A stretch of DNA of 64,000 bases. Source: Kutzneria buriramensis (GTDB lineage Bacteria; Actinomycetota; Actinomycetes; Mycobacteriales; Pseudonocardiaceae). This document shows, in pieces, positions 6,714 to 14,277 of the stretch (position 1 is the stretch's first letter; every line of letters begins with the position of its first letter). The stretch lies in NCBI RefSeq assembly GCF_003387475.1, contig NZ_QUNO01000010.1:186001-250000 (forward strand). The letters run 5' to 3'. Under the pieces are notes generated by a model that was not told where the DNA came from, made no database searches, and saw only the letters and a program-made list of their open reading frames with translations. The position numbers and the translations under genes were made by a program.

Positions 6714-7865
6714 GTGGCGCGTGATCACGCCCGCATCTTGTGCACGATCTGGAACGACAAGGAATGGAGGCGGCTCTCGGCGACCGCGAAGACGGTCTAC
6801 GTCCAACTGCTTTCGCAACCGCGGTTGTCCTACGCCGGCCTGCTCGACCTCGCTGTCAAGCGCTGGGCGTCGGCGCACGAGGACATCTCCGTGCAGCAGA
6901 TGCGCGCGGCGCTGTCCGAGCTGGACGCCGCCCGATTCCTGGTGGTCGACCACGACACCGAGGAACTCGTTGTCCGCACACTGATCCGCAATGACGGCAT
7001 CGACAAGCAGCCGCAGGTGCTCGCCGCCGCGTTGAGGCAGTCCTTCGAGATCGAGTCGCCGATCCTGCGGTCCGCTGTGGCCGCCGAGCTGCGGCGCCTG
7101 CCGGTCGACCTCGTCGGCCAGGCGCCTGCGATCGTGGCGGCCGCGCTGGAGGCCGGCGAGCACGAGCTGCCGCCCGCTGCGAAGGCCGCCATGAGCGCCC
7201 ATCGCAAACGGCCCAAGACGCCGGCCGCGTCGGAGCCTCCCGTTGAGCCGGCTCTCGTGCCAGCGGACAACGACGGCCCGCCGGCCAGACACCGATTTCC
7301 CGACCCTGCCGGCACCCCTTCCGCGAATCCTTCGCACAACCCTTCCGCGCAGGCTCAGGGGGAAGGGGGCAGGGGGCAAGGGACTGTGGTTGTCCCTGTT
7401 GCGGTAGCAGCTACTCGGGTTGGGGGACCCCCGCGCGCACACGTGAGCGCCCAGACGCGCGAGGCCGCCGCCCGGCTGGTCGCCGAGAACACCCCCACCC
7501 TGCCGAAGTCCGTTGCCCGCCAACTGGTCGAGCACGCCTCGGCGCTGCTCGTCGACGGCGAGCAGGCCGAGCACGTCGCCGCTGGGCTGCGGCGCTGGTC
7601 GGGCAAGACCCTGCCGCCCCGGCTGCTGCCGGAGCTGGTCGGCGAGGCCATGCGGGGCCAGGTCATCGCCGCCACCAACGCGCCCCGGTCCCGGGCGGAT
7701 GAGGCGGTGGCCGCGACGCTGGCGATGGCCCAGCGGGTCGCGGTCGAGGACAACGACCAGAGCGCGTTCGGCCGGCTGCTCCGAGGTGAGACTCCTCCTG
7801 CAGACGGTCAGCCGGCGGTGTTCGGGGAGCTGCTGGGCGAGACGGTCTCGGTGGTGGCGGCATGA
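6714..7865 (+). CDS. Phage replication initiator / replisome organiser-like protein
   Basis: 383 residues. The N-terminus (about 1-110, beginning MARDHARILCTIWNDKEWRRLS) is typical of actinophage replication proteins with a DnaD/winged-helix fold. A low-complexity Pro/Ala linker (about 160-245) separates it from a C-terminal helical domain (about 245-345), which probably contacts the helicase or loader. The GTG start has GGGGGA 7 bases upstream. The order of small early genes, this protein and then two zinc-binding proteins is usual for actinobacterial temperate phages. Confidence 0.65.
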   Translation: MARDHARILCTIWNDKEWRRLSATAKTVYVQLLSQPRLSYAGLLDLAVKRWASAHEDISVQQMRAALSELDAARFLVVDHDTEELVVRTLIRNDGIDKQPQVLAAALRQSFEIESPILRSAVAAELRRLPVDLVGQAPAIVAAALEAGEHELPPAAKAAMSAHRKRPKTPAASEPPVEPALVPADNDGPPARHRFPDPAGTPSANPSHNPSAQAQGEGGRGQGTVVVPVAVAATRVGGPPRAHVSAQTREAAARLVAENTPTLPKSVARQLVEHASALLVDGEQAEHVAAGLRRWSGKTLPPRLLPELVGEAMRGQVIAATNAPRSRADEAVAATLAMAQRVAVEDNDQSAFGRLLRGETPPADGQPAVFGELLGETVSVVAA

Positions 7866-8407
7866 GCGACTCCGGCCAGCTGATGACCCGCACGGACGTC
7901 ACCAAGCTGCTCACGCTGACGTCGTCGTTCAGCCGCCGGGCGATGGGCGAGGTCGACCTGTTGCGCTGGCAGCACGACCTAGCCGGCTACGGCCTGACCG
8001 AGTGCGAGGCGGCGATCTACGCCCACGCCAAGACGAACCCCGACGGCATCACCCCGACGGTGATCATCGCCCGGATCAAGCAGGCCCGCCGCGCCAAGGA
8101 AGCCCGCACGCTGCGCGTGGTCGGCGACCCGCAGGCCGAGCGGGCCCGGTTCGCGGCCGCCGGCGCTCGGGGGATCTCCGCCGTGTACGCGGCGATGGGC
8201 TGGGAGCACATCCCCGAGCGGTCGGCCGCGCTGGCGCGGCAGTGCCCGCTGGAGTCCTGCGGAGCCAAACCGGGGGCGCGCTGCCAGCGCATCGGGCGAA
8301 ACCACGGCGGCCGGGCGCAGTCCCGCGACCCGCGCACCGGTCTGCACCCGGCACGGCTGGCCGATCCGATCGAGCCGGCCGCCGTCGAGGCGGGAGCGAG
8401 CGCATGA
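7862..8407 (+). CDS. Phage protein with C-terminal zinc-binding motif
   Basis: 181 residues, ATGA overlap with the preceding gene. The N-terminal two thirds is helical (TRTDVTKLLTLTSSFSRRAMGEVDLLRWQ...). The C-terminus carries CPLESCGAKPGARC followed by GRNHGGR, a Cys-rich finger often seen at the end of small actinophage proteins. It lies between the replication initiator and another zinc-binding protein, so a nucleic-acid-binding accessory role in replication is likely. That is inference. Confidence 0.6.
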   Translation: MSDSGQLMTRTDVTKLLTLTSSFSRRAMGEVDLLRWQHDLAGYGLTECEAAIYAHAKTNPDGITPTVIIARIKQARRAKEARTLRVVGDPQAERARFAAAGARGISAVYAAMGWEHIPERSAALARQCPLESCGAKPGARCQRIGRNHGGRAQSRDPRTGLHPARLADPIEPAAVEAGASA

Positions 8408-9144
8408 CCGACCAACTGACCGACTTCGTCCAGAGTGGACACTCCACGCGGCGGGAAGCCGCGGAGGCCCGGCAGCGGGCGGCGCTGGCTCGGTTGACGT
8501 GGGAGACGGCCGTGGACCAGCTCGTCCGGGTGGGGTTCGTGAAGCTGCTGCGCGATGACGGGACCATCGAGCGGGCCGAGGTGCTGCCGCTGCTGGACCA
8601 GCTCGCCGAGGCGGTCACGCCGGGCGGCGAGTACACCAGCGGGGGCGGCCTGGGCTCCAAGCCGCCGGCCGACCTGACAGCGTTGTCCCTGCTGGCCGAG
8701 ATCAGCACCGAGGTCCGCCGCTGCTGCGCCGGCCACGACCACCCGCACCCGGCCGAGCTGGGCCCGCACGTGGACCGGTGGGCGGCACACGCCGAGCAGT
8801 GGCAGCACGACGCCCCCGAGTACGTGTGCTGGGCCGCTGCCGTGGCCAACGACTGGGTGCGCCGCGCCCGCCAGATCCTGGACCCGCCCCGCCGCTACAC
8901 CCTGCGGGGCCGAGCCTGCCCGGTATGCCGGGCCACAGCGGTGCACACCTGGTCCGAGGACGAAGGCGACTTCGTGCGCCGGCCCGCGCTGGCCATCGAC
9001 AGCGACCGCACCGAGGTCGTGTGCGGAGCGTGTGCGCAGCGGTGGCCGCTGGGGGCCTGGACAGCGCTCGCGGCGAAGTCCACACCCGACAGCGAGAGTG
9101 ACGAGGATCACTCTCTAGTGGTCACTGAAGGCATTGACGCATGA
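8404..9144 (+). CDS. DUF7341-like phage zinc-binding protein
   Basis: 246 residues; ATG overlaps the previous stop, which fixes the start inside a much longer open frame. A C-terminal zinc ribbon is visible: CPVCRATAVHTW (about 180-191) paired with VVCGACAQRW (about 211-220). Related proteins are common in the early regions of actinophages, and their function is unknown. It is the last gene of the rightward early operon, and two strong hairpins follow. Confidence 0.6.
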   Translation: MTDQLTDFVQSGHSTRREAAEARQRAALARLTWETAVDQLVRVGFVKLLRDDGTIERAEVLPLLDQLAEAVTPGGEYTSGGGLGSKPPADLTALSLLAEISTEVRRCCAGHDHPHPAELGPHVDRWAAHAEQWQHDAPEYVCWAAAVANDWVRRARQILDPPRRYTLRGRACPVCRATAVHTWSEDEGDFVRRPALAIDSDRTEVVCGACAQRWPLGAWTALAAKSTPDSESDEDHSLVVTEGIDA

Positions 9145-9192
9145 CGCGCAAACACCGATACTGGTCGGGCTGAGTACACGTGTGCCCAAAAC

Positions 9193-9238
9193 CGGAGAGC
9201 CCCGGTTGACCGTATCCCTGGTCAACCGGGGCTCTCCG
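9193..9238. terminator. Strong hairpin ending the early operon
   Basis: Perfect 18-bp stem (CGGAGAGCCCCGGTTGAC with its complement) and a 10-nt loop, 48 bases after the 8404-9144 stop. Confidence 0.8.
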
Positions 9239-9313
9239 CCGTTCCGGCCCTGCTGGCTTGGTTCCCGGTTGCCCCTGCCAGCCGCTCAGAGAGCCGCACA
9301 GGGCCGGAAAAGC

Positions 9314-9351
9314 CCCAAGGGGGACCGGACCCCACTCCGGTCCCCCTTGGG
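9314..9351. terminator. Second hairpin, between convergent phage operons
   Basis: Perfect 16-bp stem (CCCAAGGGGGACCGGA with its complement) and a 6-nt loop, just beyond the 3' end of the leftward operon that ends at 9382. The two hairpins probably insulate the converging operons. The rest of 9145-9381 shows no gene. Confidence 0.75.
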
Positions 9352-9381
9352 ATGCTCAGCTGGTAGCCACTGAGGTGGCCG

Positions 9382-9762
9382 CTACGGCAGCTTGCCGTGG
9401 TGTGGCAACCACCCCTGCTCCGGCAGATCATCCGGGCCGTCTGGGACGAACCCCTTGCGCCACCAGTCAACGGCGACATCGGTCACCGCGTGCAGCAGCT
9501 CCTTGCGGTCGTCGTAGGCGTGCAGCTCGACGTCACCCTCAATGTAGGTGGCGAACGCCCACAGGTCGTTCTCCGGCTCGACGTAGATCGCCACGATCAT
9601 CAGCGGCCAGATGCCGAGCTGCCAGCCACGCTCGCCCCAGATGCCGGGCGTGACCCAACCGCGCTCGTGCATGGCCTCCATCCAGTCGTCGCCGTCATAG
9701 AAGTCCTCGTACTGCACGGGCATCCGGGGAAGGTGGCCCGGCTGCAACTCGATCTCGGCCAC
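9382..9762 (-). CDS. Phage protein of unknown function
   Basis: 126 residues, rich in Trp, Asp and Glu (EDFYDGDDWMEAMHERGW, VDWWRKGF). The GTG at 9762 is chosen because GGGAGG lies upstream and it starts one base after the stop of the preceding gene. No family recognised. Last gene of the leftward operon. Confidence 0.55.
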   Translation of the reverse strand: MAEIELQPGHLPRMPVQYEDFYDGDDWMEAMHERGWVTPGIWGERGWQLGIWPLMIVAIYVEPENDLWAFATYIEGDVELHAYDDRKELLHAVTDVAVDWWRKGFVPDGPDDLPEQGWLPHHGKLP

Positions 9763-9763
9763 C

Positions 9764-10423
9764 TCAGACCTCCCACCCCAGAACGGTGCGGGCCACGTGC
9801 CGCACAGCCTCGTCATGCCGCGCGTTGATCACGCTGGTAGCGGTTTGCGGCATCCACTGGTTGCCCTTAAACCATTGGTACCCGTGGCGGATCCAGGGAT
9901 CCGTGCGCAGGCTCGCCCGATTCACCGTGACCCCGGCGGGTGCGAGGGCGGCCAGCGACTCCGCCGTCTTGGCCGCCAACGACGCCTCCCACGCCTTGTC
10001 GCGCAACTCGGCGAAGTACTCCCAGTAGGTGCGCGTGTTGAGCAGCACCTGATCACCAGATGCCAGCATCGTCAGCATGGTGGCCAACCGCTCCAGCTGG
10101 CTTGTGCGAGGCCAGGGTGTGTGGGACAGCAGGGCCAGCCCGAACAGCCCCTTTTCGCCGTGGATCGTGACGAAGTTGTCCTTGCCGAAGACGCGGATCA
10201 GTTCGCGGGCGTTGGCCGCCGTCTGGATGGTGCCGCTGACGTTGGAGTAGGTCACCGGCAGCACCAGCACGTCGGGGCTCCAGAAGAAGTCAGCCGGCGT
10301 GAAGGTGCTCCAGTCGACGGTGTCGCCGTAGTTCAGCGGGCCCGGCCGAAGCACATCGCTGACGCCGAACTCCTCCCCGCCTGCTTCCCGGATCACGTCG
10401 TACAACTTGGTCGAGTCGGTCAT
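9764..10423 (-). CDS. Phage protein of unknown function
   Basis: 219 residues with no recognisable family. The N-terminal part is mixed alpha/beta (SPDVLVLPVTYSNVSGTIQTAANARELIRVFGKDNFVTIHGEKGLFGLALLSHT), followed by a helical C-terminus ending in a basic, aromatic segment (WIRHGYQWFKGNQWMPQ). Its start overlaps the stop of the DUF932-like gene, so the two are co-expressed. Confidence 0.55.
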   Translation of the reverse strand: MTDSTKLYDVIREAGGEEFGVSDVLRPGPLNYGDTVDWSTFTPADFFWSPDVLVLPVTYSNVSGTIQTAANARELIRVFGKDNFVTIHGEKGLFGLALLSHTPWPRTSQLERLATMLTMLASGDQVLLNTRTYWEYFAELRDKAWEASLAAKTAESLAALAPAGVTVNRASLRTDPWIRHGYQWFKGNQWMPQTATSVINARHDEAVRHVARTVLGWEV

Positions 10424-11532
10424 GCCGCCGGCACCTCCAGCAGCTCGACCGCCGTGCGGGCGAGCTTGCCCAGCCGCCCAAACAGCACGTCTTCGGCACG
10501 GTATTTCAGGTCGTCGGCGGTCTGGTCGGTCCGTGCAGCAACGTTGTGCTCAATGGCGGTCAGGATGGCTTGCAGCCCGCCGTATCGGGTGCCCCCGATG
10601 CCGGCGAACTGGTCCACCTCGCCCTTGAACATGATCTTCAACATGCCTTGGCGGTTCTCGTAGAGCTCCCTCACCGAGCTGTTGGCGGTGTCGGCCGGCT
10701 TCGACCAGATCTGGTCGCAGACCTTCTCGAACTCGGCGACCGTCAGCTTCTTGGCGCGCATCGCCGAGGCGATCTCGCCAACCTTGGCGGCGTGCCGGAC
10801 CGCGCTGTCCAGTGCCTCGCTGGCCTCGGTCAGCCGGGCGTCGGCGTCATCGGCGCTGCTGAGCGTGAGCCGGTCGGCCGCGAAGTGCTGGATGGTGTTG
10901 GACGCCAGCCGCACCGCCTCGAACCTGATCTCCGAGGGCCTGCCGGGCAACAACGAGTTGATCAGCACGACCCGCATCTCCAGCTCGTCGGACTTGCCGA
11001 CGGCGATCAGCTCCGGCAGCTTGACTGTGGCGAACGCGGCCGTGTTGTTCCACAGTGGACCGGCGGGGCCGAACTTCGCCTTGGCCTGCTTGACGATCTC
11101 GGTCAGGATGCTGGCGCGCGTGTCGATCGGGACCGCCGTGTACTGGCGGGTGGTGACCGCCCCGAGGTACTCGGTGAAGCCCTCGGAGTTGGTGCGGGCC
11201 AAGCCCCACGCGCCGGGTGCCTCGATGATGTCGGTCGTGTGGTCGTCGGTGACCTTGCCGTCGGCGTCCGGGTCCGTCTCAGCCTTGCCCACCGAGCAGG
11301 CCGGGGTGTGCTTCTGCCCCTTCGGGCGCTCACACTCGATGCAGACCCCGATGTCGGACAGCAGCGCCATCGGCTCCAGGCGCGGGTCCCAGTCGGACAG
11401 CTCCGCCTTCTTCAGCAGCTCGCCGACGTTGCGGGAGTTGTTGACAGCGGTGGCCAGCGTGGACCAGGCGTCCGTCGGCTTGAACTTGGGAGTCGTGCCC
11501 TGTTTTTGGGCAGGGGGTACCGGCTTCGTCAT
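10420..11532 (-). CDS. DUF932-like phage protein
   Basis: 370 residues. A Cys/His motif near residue 64 (CIECERPKGQKHTPAC) could bind metal. The region WGLARTNSEGFTEYLGAVTTRQYTAVP and the C-terminal GTRYGGLQAILTAIEHNVAARTD...RAEDVLFGRLGKL resemble the pattern of DUF932 proteins carried by phages and plasmids, whose role is unknown. The ATG has the repeated start-associated element 27 bases upstream and CAGAAAGAGC immediately before it. Confidence 0.5.
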   Translation of the reverse strand: MTKPVPPAQKQGTTPKFKPTDAWSTLATAVNNSRNVGELLKKAELSDWDPRLEPMALLSDIGVCIECERPKGQKHTPACSVGKAETDPDADGKVTDDHTTDIIEAPGAWGLARTNSEGFTEYLGAVTTRQYTAVPIDTRASILTEIVKQAKAKFGPAGPLWNNTAAFATVKLPELIAVGKSDELEMRVVLINSLLPGRPSEIRFEAVRLASNTIQHFAADRLTLSSADDADARLTEASEALDSAVRHAAKVGEIASAMRAKKLTVAEFEKVCDQIWSKPADTANSSVRELYENRQGMLKIMFKGEVDQFAGIGGTRYGGLQAILTAIEHNVAARTDQTADDLKYRAEDVLFGRLGKLARTAVELLEVPAA

Positions 11533-11558
11533 TGCGTGCTCTTTCTGAAATGCCGTCA

Positions 11559-11575
11559 GGGTGTTGCCTCACCCC
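11559..11575 (-). repeat. Start-associated element, copy A
   Basis: GGGGTGAGGCAACACCC on the minus strand, upstream of the 11532 start, inside a larger inverted repeat (GCCGT at 11552-11556 with ACGGC at 11578-11582). Same element as copies at 12056 and 12546. Confidence 0.7.
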
Positions 11576-11594
11576 GAACGGCTGATGGGTAGGG

Positions 11595-12020
11595 CTAGCT
11601 TTGCCGCTTACGCGGCGCGGAGCGATCCGGAGCAACGCCGGCGTTCCGCAACACATAGTTGGTCTTGTTGCGCGACCATCCGGTCGCCTCGCTGATCTCG
11701 ATCGCGAGCATCCCGGCCAACCGCGCGGCGGCCGCGTCGGCTTGCACCTGCTCCTCGACCTTGGCGAGCTGTTCAGCGAGCTCGTCACGGCGGGCGAGGC
11801 GTAGCGCGAGACGGCGCTTCGGGTCGTCAACGCTGTCGATCGGGTCAACGGGAGGGGTGTCGCGGTACTCGGACATGTGCAGGATCTTGCCCGCCGTGCC
11901 GGTGGACCGTCGACGCGCTCGCACCGAAGCCAGGGCGGTCAGCCGCCGGGGCAGGGTGATGACGATCGCCTGGGATGCCGGCAGCGGCAGGACGGTAGGA
12001 TCTCCTCTGTCGGAACTCAT
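11595..12020 (-). CDS. Small phage helix-turn-helix-like protein
   Basis: 141 residues. A charged helical region (PKRRLALRLARRDELAEQLAKVEEQVQ) precedes a probable helix-turn-helix near residues 104-128 (LAIEISEATGWSRNKTNYVLRNAG). The ATG at 12020 is preferred over an internal ATG at 11876 because the conserved element and the CAGAAAGAGC box precede 12020 exactly as they do the other two genes of the operon. Likely an operon-specific regulator, by inference. Confidence 0.55.
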   Translation of the reverse strand: MSSDRGDPTVLPLPASQAIVITLPRRLTALASVRARRRSTGTAGKILHMSEYRDTPPVDPIDSVDDPKRRLALRLARRDELAEQLAKVEEQVQADAAAARLAGMLAIEISEATGWSRNKTNYVLRNAGVAPDRSAPRKRQS

Positions 12021-12044
12021 CTCGCTCTTTCTGGGGTTCCGGCC

Positions 12045-12090
12045 GATCGCGTCCCGGGGTGTTGCCTCACCGTTGTACCGGGACGCGATC
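12045..12090. repeat. Start-associated element, copy B, inside a 13-bp inverted repeat
   Basis: The element GGTGAGGCAACACCCC (minus strand, 12056-12071) sits between the arms GATCGCGTCCCGG (12045-12057) and CCGGGACGCGATC (12078-12090). The larger hairpin falls between two genes of the leftward operon, so it could act as an attenuator or partial terminator with the element in its loop. Confidence 0.65.
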
Positions 12091-12098
12091 GCTGCCGT

Positions 12099-12515
12099 TT
12101 AATCGATGATCTTCATGACGGGGTCATAGTCCCCCTTAGACCGCCACTCGCGCTCTTCCATGAAATTGACCAGCGCAAAGAACCGGCGTCGACCGCCGTC
12201 GCGGGACCATCCGTAAGACTGAATGAATTCGGTGACCTGCTGCTCATATCGCTTGGCCACCGTGGTGAGCAGGGCCGGCGGACGGCCACGGAAGACGACC
12301 TTGTCCGTCAGCCCCCAGAGGCAGATCTCCATGAACGTGTTGCCGTAGACGTAGACCTGGAGCTCGATCCCGACCCCCGCCGCCTCACACTCGGCGCTGT
12401 CCAGGACCGCGAAGTCCGCGAGCATCCTGCGCGCCAAGGTCTCCAGGTCGGTGATGTGCCGAGTGCCGTCGAACCGGCTTCCGTACCGATAACCAGTCAT
12501 CATCTTTTTCGCCAT
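12099..12515 (-). CDS. Phage protein of unknown function, first gene of the leftward operon
   Basis: 138 residues. The ATG at 12515 (MAKKMMTGYRYG) is chosen over a longer ORF because it sits 31 bases after the repeated element and directly after CAGAGAGAGC, like its two operon partners. Compact alpha/beta protein with a basic C-terminal region (YGWSRDGGRRRFFALVNFMEEREWRSKGDYD). No family recognised. It heads the leftward transcription unit 12515-9382. Confidence 0.55.
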   Translation of the reverse strand: MAKKMMTGYRYGSRFDGTRHITDLETLARRMLADFAVLDSAECEAAGVGIELQVYVYGNTFMEICLWGLTDKVVFRGRPPALLTTVAKRYEQQVTEFIQSYGWSRDGGRRRFFALVNFMEEREWRSKGDYDPVMKIID

Positions 12516-12545
12516 AACAGCTCTCTCTGTTTGACTCCCGACCCC

Positions 12546-12563
12546 GGGGTGTTGCCTCACCCC
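12546..12563 (-). repeat. Start-associated element, copy C
   Basis: GGGGTGAGGCAACACCCC on the minus strand, 31 bases before the 12515 start. Third copy of the element found before each independently initiated gene of this operon. Confidence 0.7.
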
Positions 12564-12715
12564 CGAACCGCCCAACACCTATATAGTGTCACACCAGAGG
12601 ACACTAAACAATAGGATTTGAAGAGACCTGGACCACATTAGTCCGAATGTAGTAATCCTAATCGAATTGCTTCCCATTCGATTCGCTTGACGCTGAATTC
12701 AATTGGGGTGGCGCA
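12564..12715. promoter_or_regulatory. Divergent promoter region between leftward and late operons
   Basis: Relatively AT-rich 150-bp gap between the leftward operon and the first late gene. Two inverted repeats are visible: AGTGTC-N9-GACACT (12585-12605), whose left arm adjoins a TATATA-like box, and AATCGAAT-N8-ATTCGATT (12660-12683). They are candidate operators for a switch between early-left and late transcription. Confidence 0.5.
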
Positions 12716-13114
12716 TTGCCGTTCCAATCCCGTCGCCCCTGTACGCAGCCCGGCTGCCCGAACACCACGAGCCGGGGCGGGCGGTGCCCGTCATGTCGGT
12801 CCCGCTCCCGCCGGGCCCATGGGACCTCGGCGCAGCGTGGCTACTCTGCCGGCCACCGCAGCCGCTTCCGTCCCGGCGTGCTGACGCGCGACCCGGTGTG
12901 CCGCTGCGACCGGCGGGACTGTCGGCACCACGCGGGCGCGGCCTGCACCCGAGCGGCGACGGTAGCCGACCACTGGCCGGTGATTCGCCGCGACCTCGTG
13001 GCCGCCGGCCGCGACGCTGACGATCCACGCCACGGGCGAGGGCTGTGCGCCTGGTGTCACTCCCGAGTCACCGCCCGGACCGCAGTTACCCGTGGTGGCT
13101 GGCATCAGCCCTAA
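12716..13114 (+). CDS. HNH endonuclease (phage packaging type)
   Basis: 132 residues. Zinc-binding cysteines are visible at the N-terminus (CTQPGCPN, CPSC) and around the HNH core: CRCDRRDCRHHAGAACTRAATVADHWPVI, then HGRGLCAWCHSRVTA. HNH nucleases next to terminase genes are commonly needed for DNA packaging in long-tailed phages. The TTG start has GGGGTGG 4-5 bases upstream. First gene of the rightward late region, placed ahead of terminase by about 1.7 kb. Confidence 0.75.
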   Translation: MPFQSRRPCTQPGCPNTTSRGGRCPSCRSRSRRAHGTSAQRGYSAGHRSRFRPGVLTRDPVCRCDRRDCRHHAGAACTRAATVADHWPVIRRDLVAAGRDADDPRHGRGLCAWCHSRVTARTAVTRGGWHQP

Positions 13115-13273
13115 ACATCCACTATGGACAGCGCCGACCGGCCTTGTCCTGCGACGCCCTCGCCCGGTCGACGACGCCGTCGTCCTTTGTGGACCGCACT
13201 CCCAGGGGAGGGACCCCTCAGCACGACGACGGCGAACAAGCCTATGAGGGCCGTCCGGGTCTTGCCAGGTTTT

Positions 13274-13510
13274 TCAGACGCTTCCGGGCACGTCTTCGCC
13301 GTCGCTCTCGCCCTTGACGATCTTGCCGACCCACACGTCCGACAGACCGACGTAGGACGCGATCCGGCGGTGCGAGATGTTCAGCGCGGAAGCCTGGATG
13401 ATCAGGCGGTTTCGCTCGTCGCGCCATGCCCGGTGCTGCTCGGAGGCGGCCGCCGCCTCCTCCAGCACGGCCTCGCGCTGCTGCTCGGCTTGCTTGATCA
13501 CATCGGCCAC
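13274..13510 (-). CDS. Small helix-turn-helix protein, opposite to the late genes
   Basis: 78 residues: an N-terminal charged helix (ADVIKQAEQQREAVLEEAAAA) and a clear C-terminal helix-turn-helix (ISHRRIASYVGLSDVWVGKIVKGE). GTG start. A 9-bp inverted repeat lies 25 bases upstream, between this gene and the rightward PAPS-reductase-like gene. That suggests the protein regulates itself and/or the late genes. Similar small HTH proteins occur in actinophages. Confidence 0.6.
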   Translation of the reverse strand: MADVIKQAEQQREAVLEEAAAASEQHRAWRDERNRLIIQASALNISHRRIASYVGLSDVWVGKIVKGESDGEDVPGSV

Positions 13511-13534
13511 GCGCCGATGCTAACTCAGTTCGCA

Positions 13535-13555
13535 CGTCCGAACCTTGTTCGGACG
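13535..13555. promoter_or_regulatory. Inverted repeat operator candidate
   Basis: CGTCCGAAC-CTT-GTTCGGACG, a perfect 9-bp inverted repeat, in the gap between the divergent HTH gene (13510) and the PAPS-reductase-like gene. Confidence 0.55.
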
Positions 13556-13623
13556 CAAGCGCAGGGAGGTCGCCACTGATCACCATCGAGGGCCGCCCCT
13601 CCTCGGCCCAGCTGCTTACCCAG

Positions 13624-14277
13624 TTGGCCCAGGAGGGAAACCCGGTTTTACTCGCGTTCTCGCGGGGCAAGGACTCCATCGCGGCGTGGCTGGCACTGCG
13701 GGAATACGGCATCGAGGTCGTGCCCTACCACCTGTACTCGATCCCCGGCCTGAAGTTCGTGGACGAGTCGCTCAAGGCGTTCGAGGACTTCTTCGACACG
13801 AAGATCATCGACTTGCCGCACCCGTCGCTCTACCGGTGGCTGACCAGCTACGTGTTCACCCCGCCGGAGCGGTGGCCGATCATCCAGGCGTCCGGCATCA
13901 CCGAGCCCACCTACGAGGAGGTCGCCGACGGCATCCGCGCCGACTACGACCTGGCCGGGGCGTGGAACATCGACGGCGTGCGGGCCGCGGACTCGCCGAT
14001 GCGGCGGATGGCGATGTCCACCCACGGCCCGGTCCGCGAGCACACGCGGAAGATGTCGGTCATCTGGGACTGGCAGATCGCCGACATCCGCCAGTGCCTG
14101 AAGCGGCACGCCGTCCAGCTGCCGATCGACTACGAGTGGTTCGGCCGCAGCTTCGACGGCATCGACTACCGGTTTCTGGAGCCGGTCCGCAGCAACGCCC
14201 CCGACGACTACGCCCGGATCGTGTCCTGGTTCCCCTTGGTCGAACTGGAGTTCTTCCGCCGTGACCTCACCCGCTGA
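13624..14277 (+). CDS. PAPS reductase-like (adenine nucleotide alpha-hydrolase) phage protein
   Basis: 217 residues from TTG. The PP-loop SRGKDS sits in VLLAFSRGKDSIAAWLAL, and the rest follows the phage PAPS-reductase/DndC-like family (YDLAGAWNIDGVRAADSPMRR). The reaction is unknown; family members activate substrates with ATP, and phage copies have been linked to nucleic-acid or sulfur modification. The coding frame probably begins upstream: GGGAGGT (13564-13570) lies 5 bases before an in-frame CTG at 13576, which would add ITIEGRPSSAQLLTQ, a typical N-terminus for this family. The annotated TTG lacks a good ribosome site. Confidence 0.7.
   Translation: MAQEGNPVLLAFSRGKDSIAAWLALREYGIEVVPYHLYSIPGLKFVDESLKAFEDFFDTKIIDLPHPSLYRWLTSYVFTPPERWPIIQASGITEPTYEEVADGIRADYDLAGAWNIDGVRAADSPMRRMAMSTHGPVREHTRKMSVIWDWQIADIRQCLKRHAVQLPIDYEWFGRSFDGIDYRFLEPVRSNAPDDYARIVSWFPLVELEFFRRDLTR

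Noticed and set aside
13545-14264. Plus-strand frame overlapping the PAPS-reductase-like gene
   Set aside because: Arg/Pro-rich shadow; the other frame has the PP-loop and homologue-like sequence.
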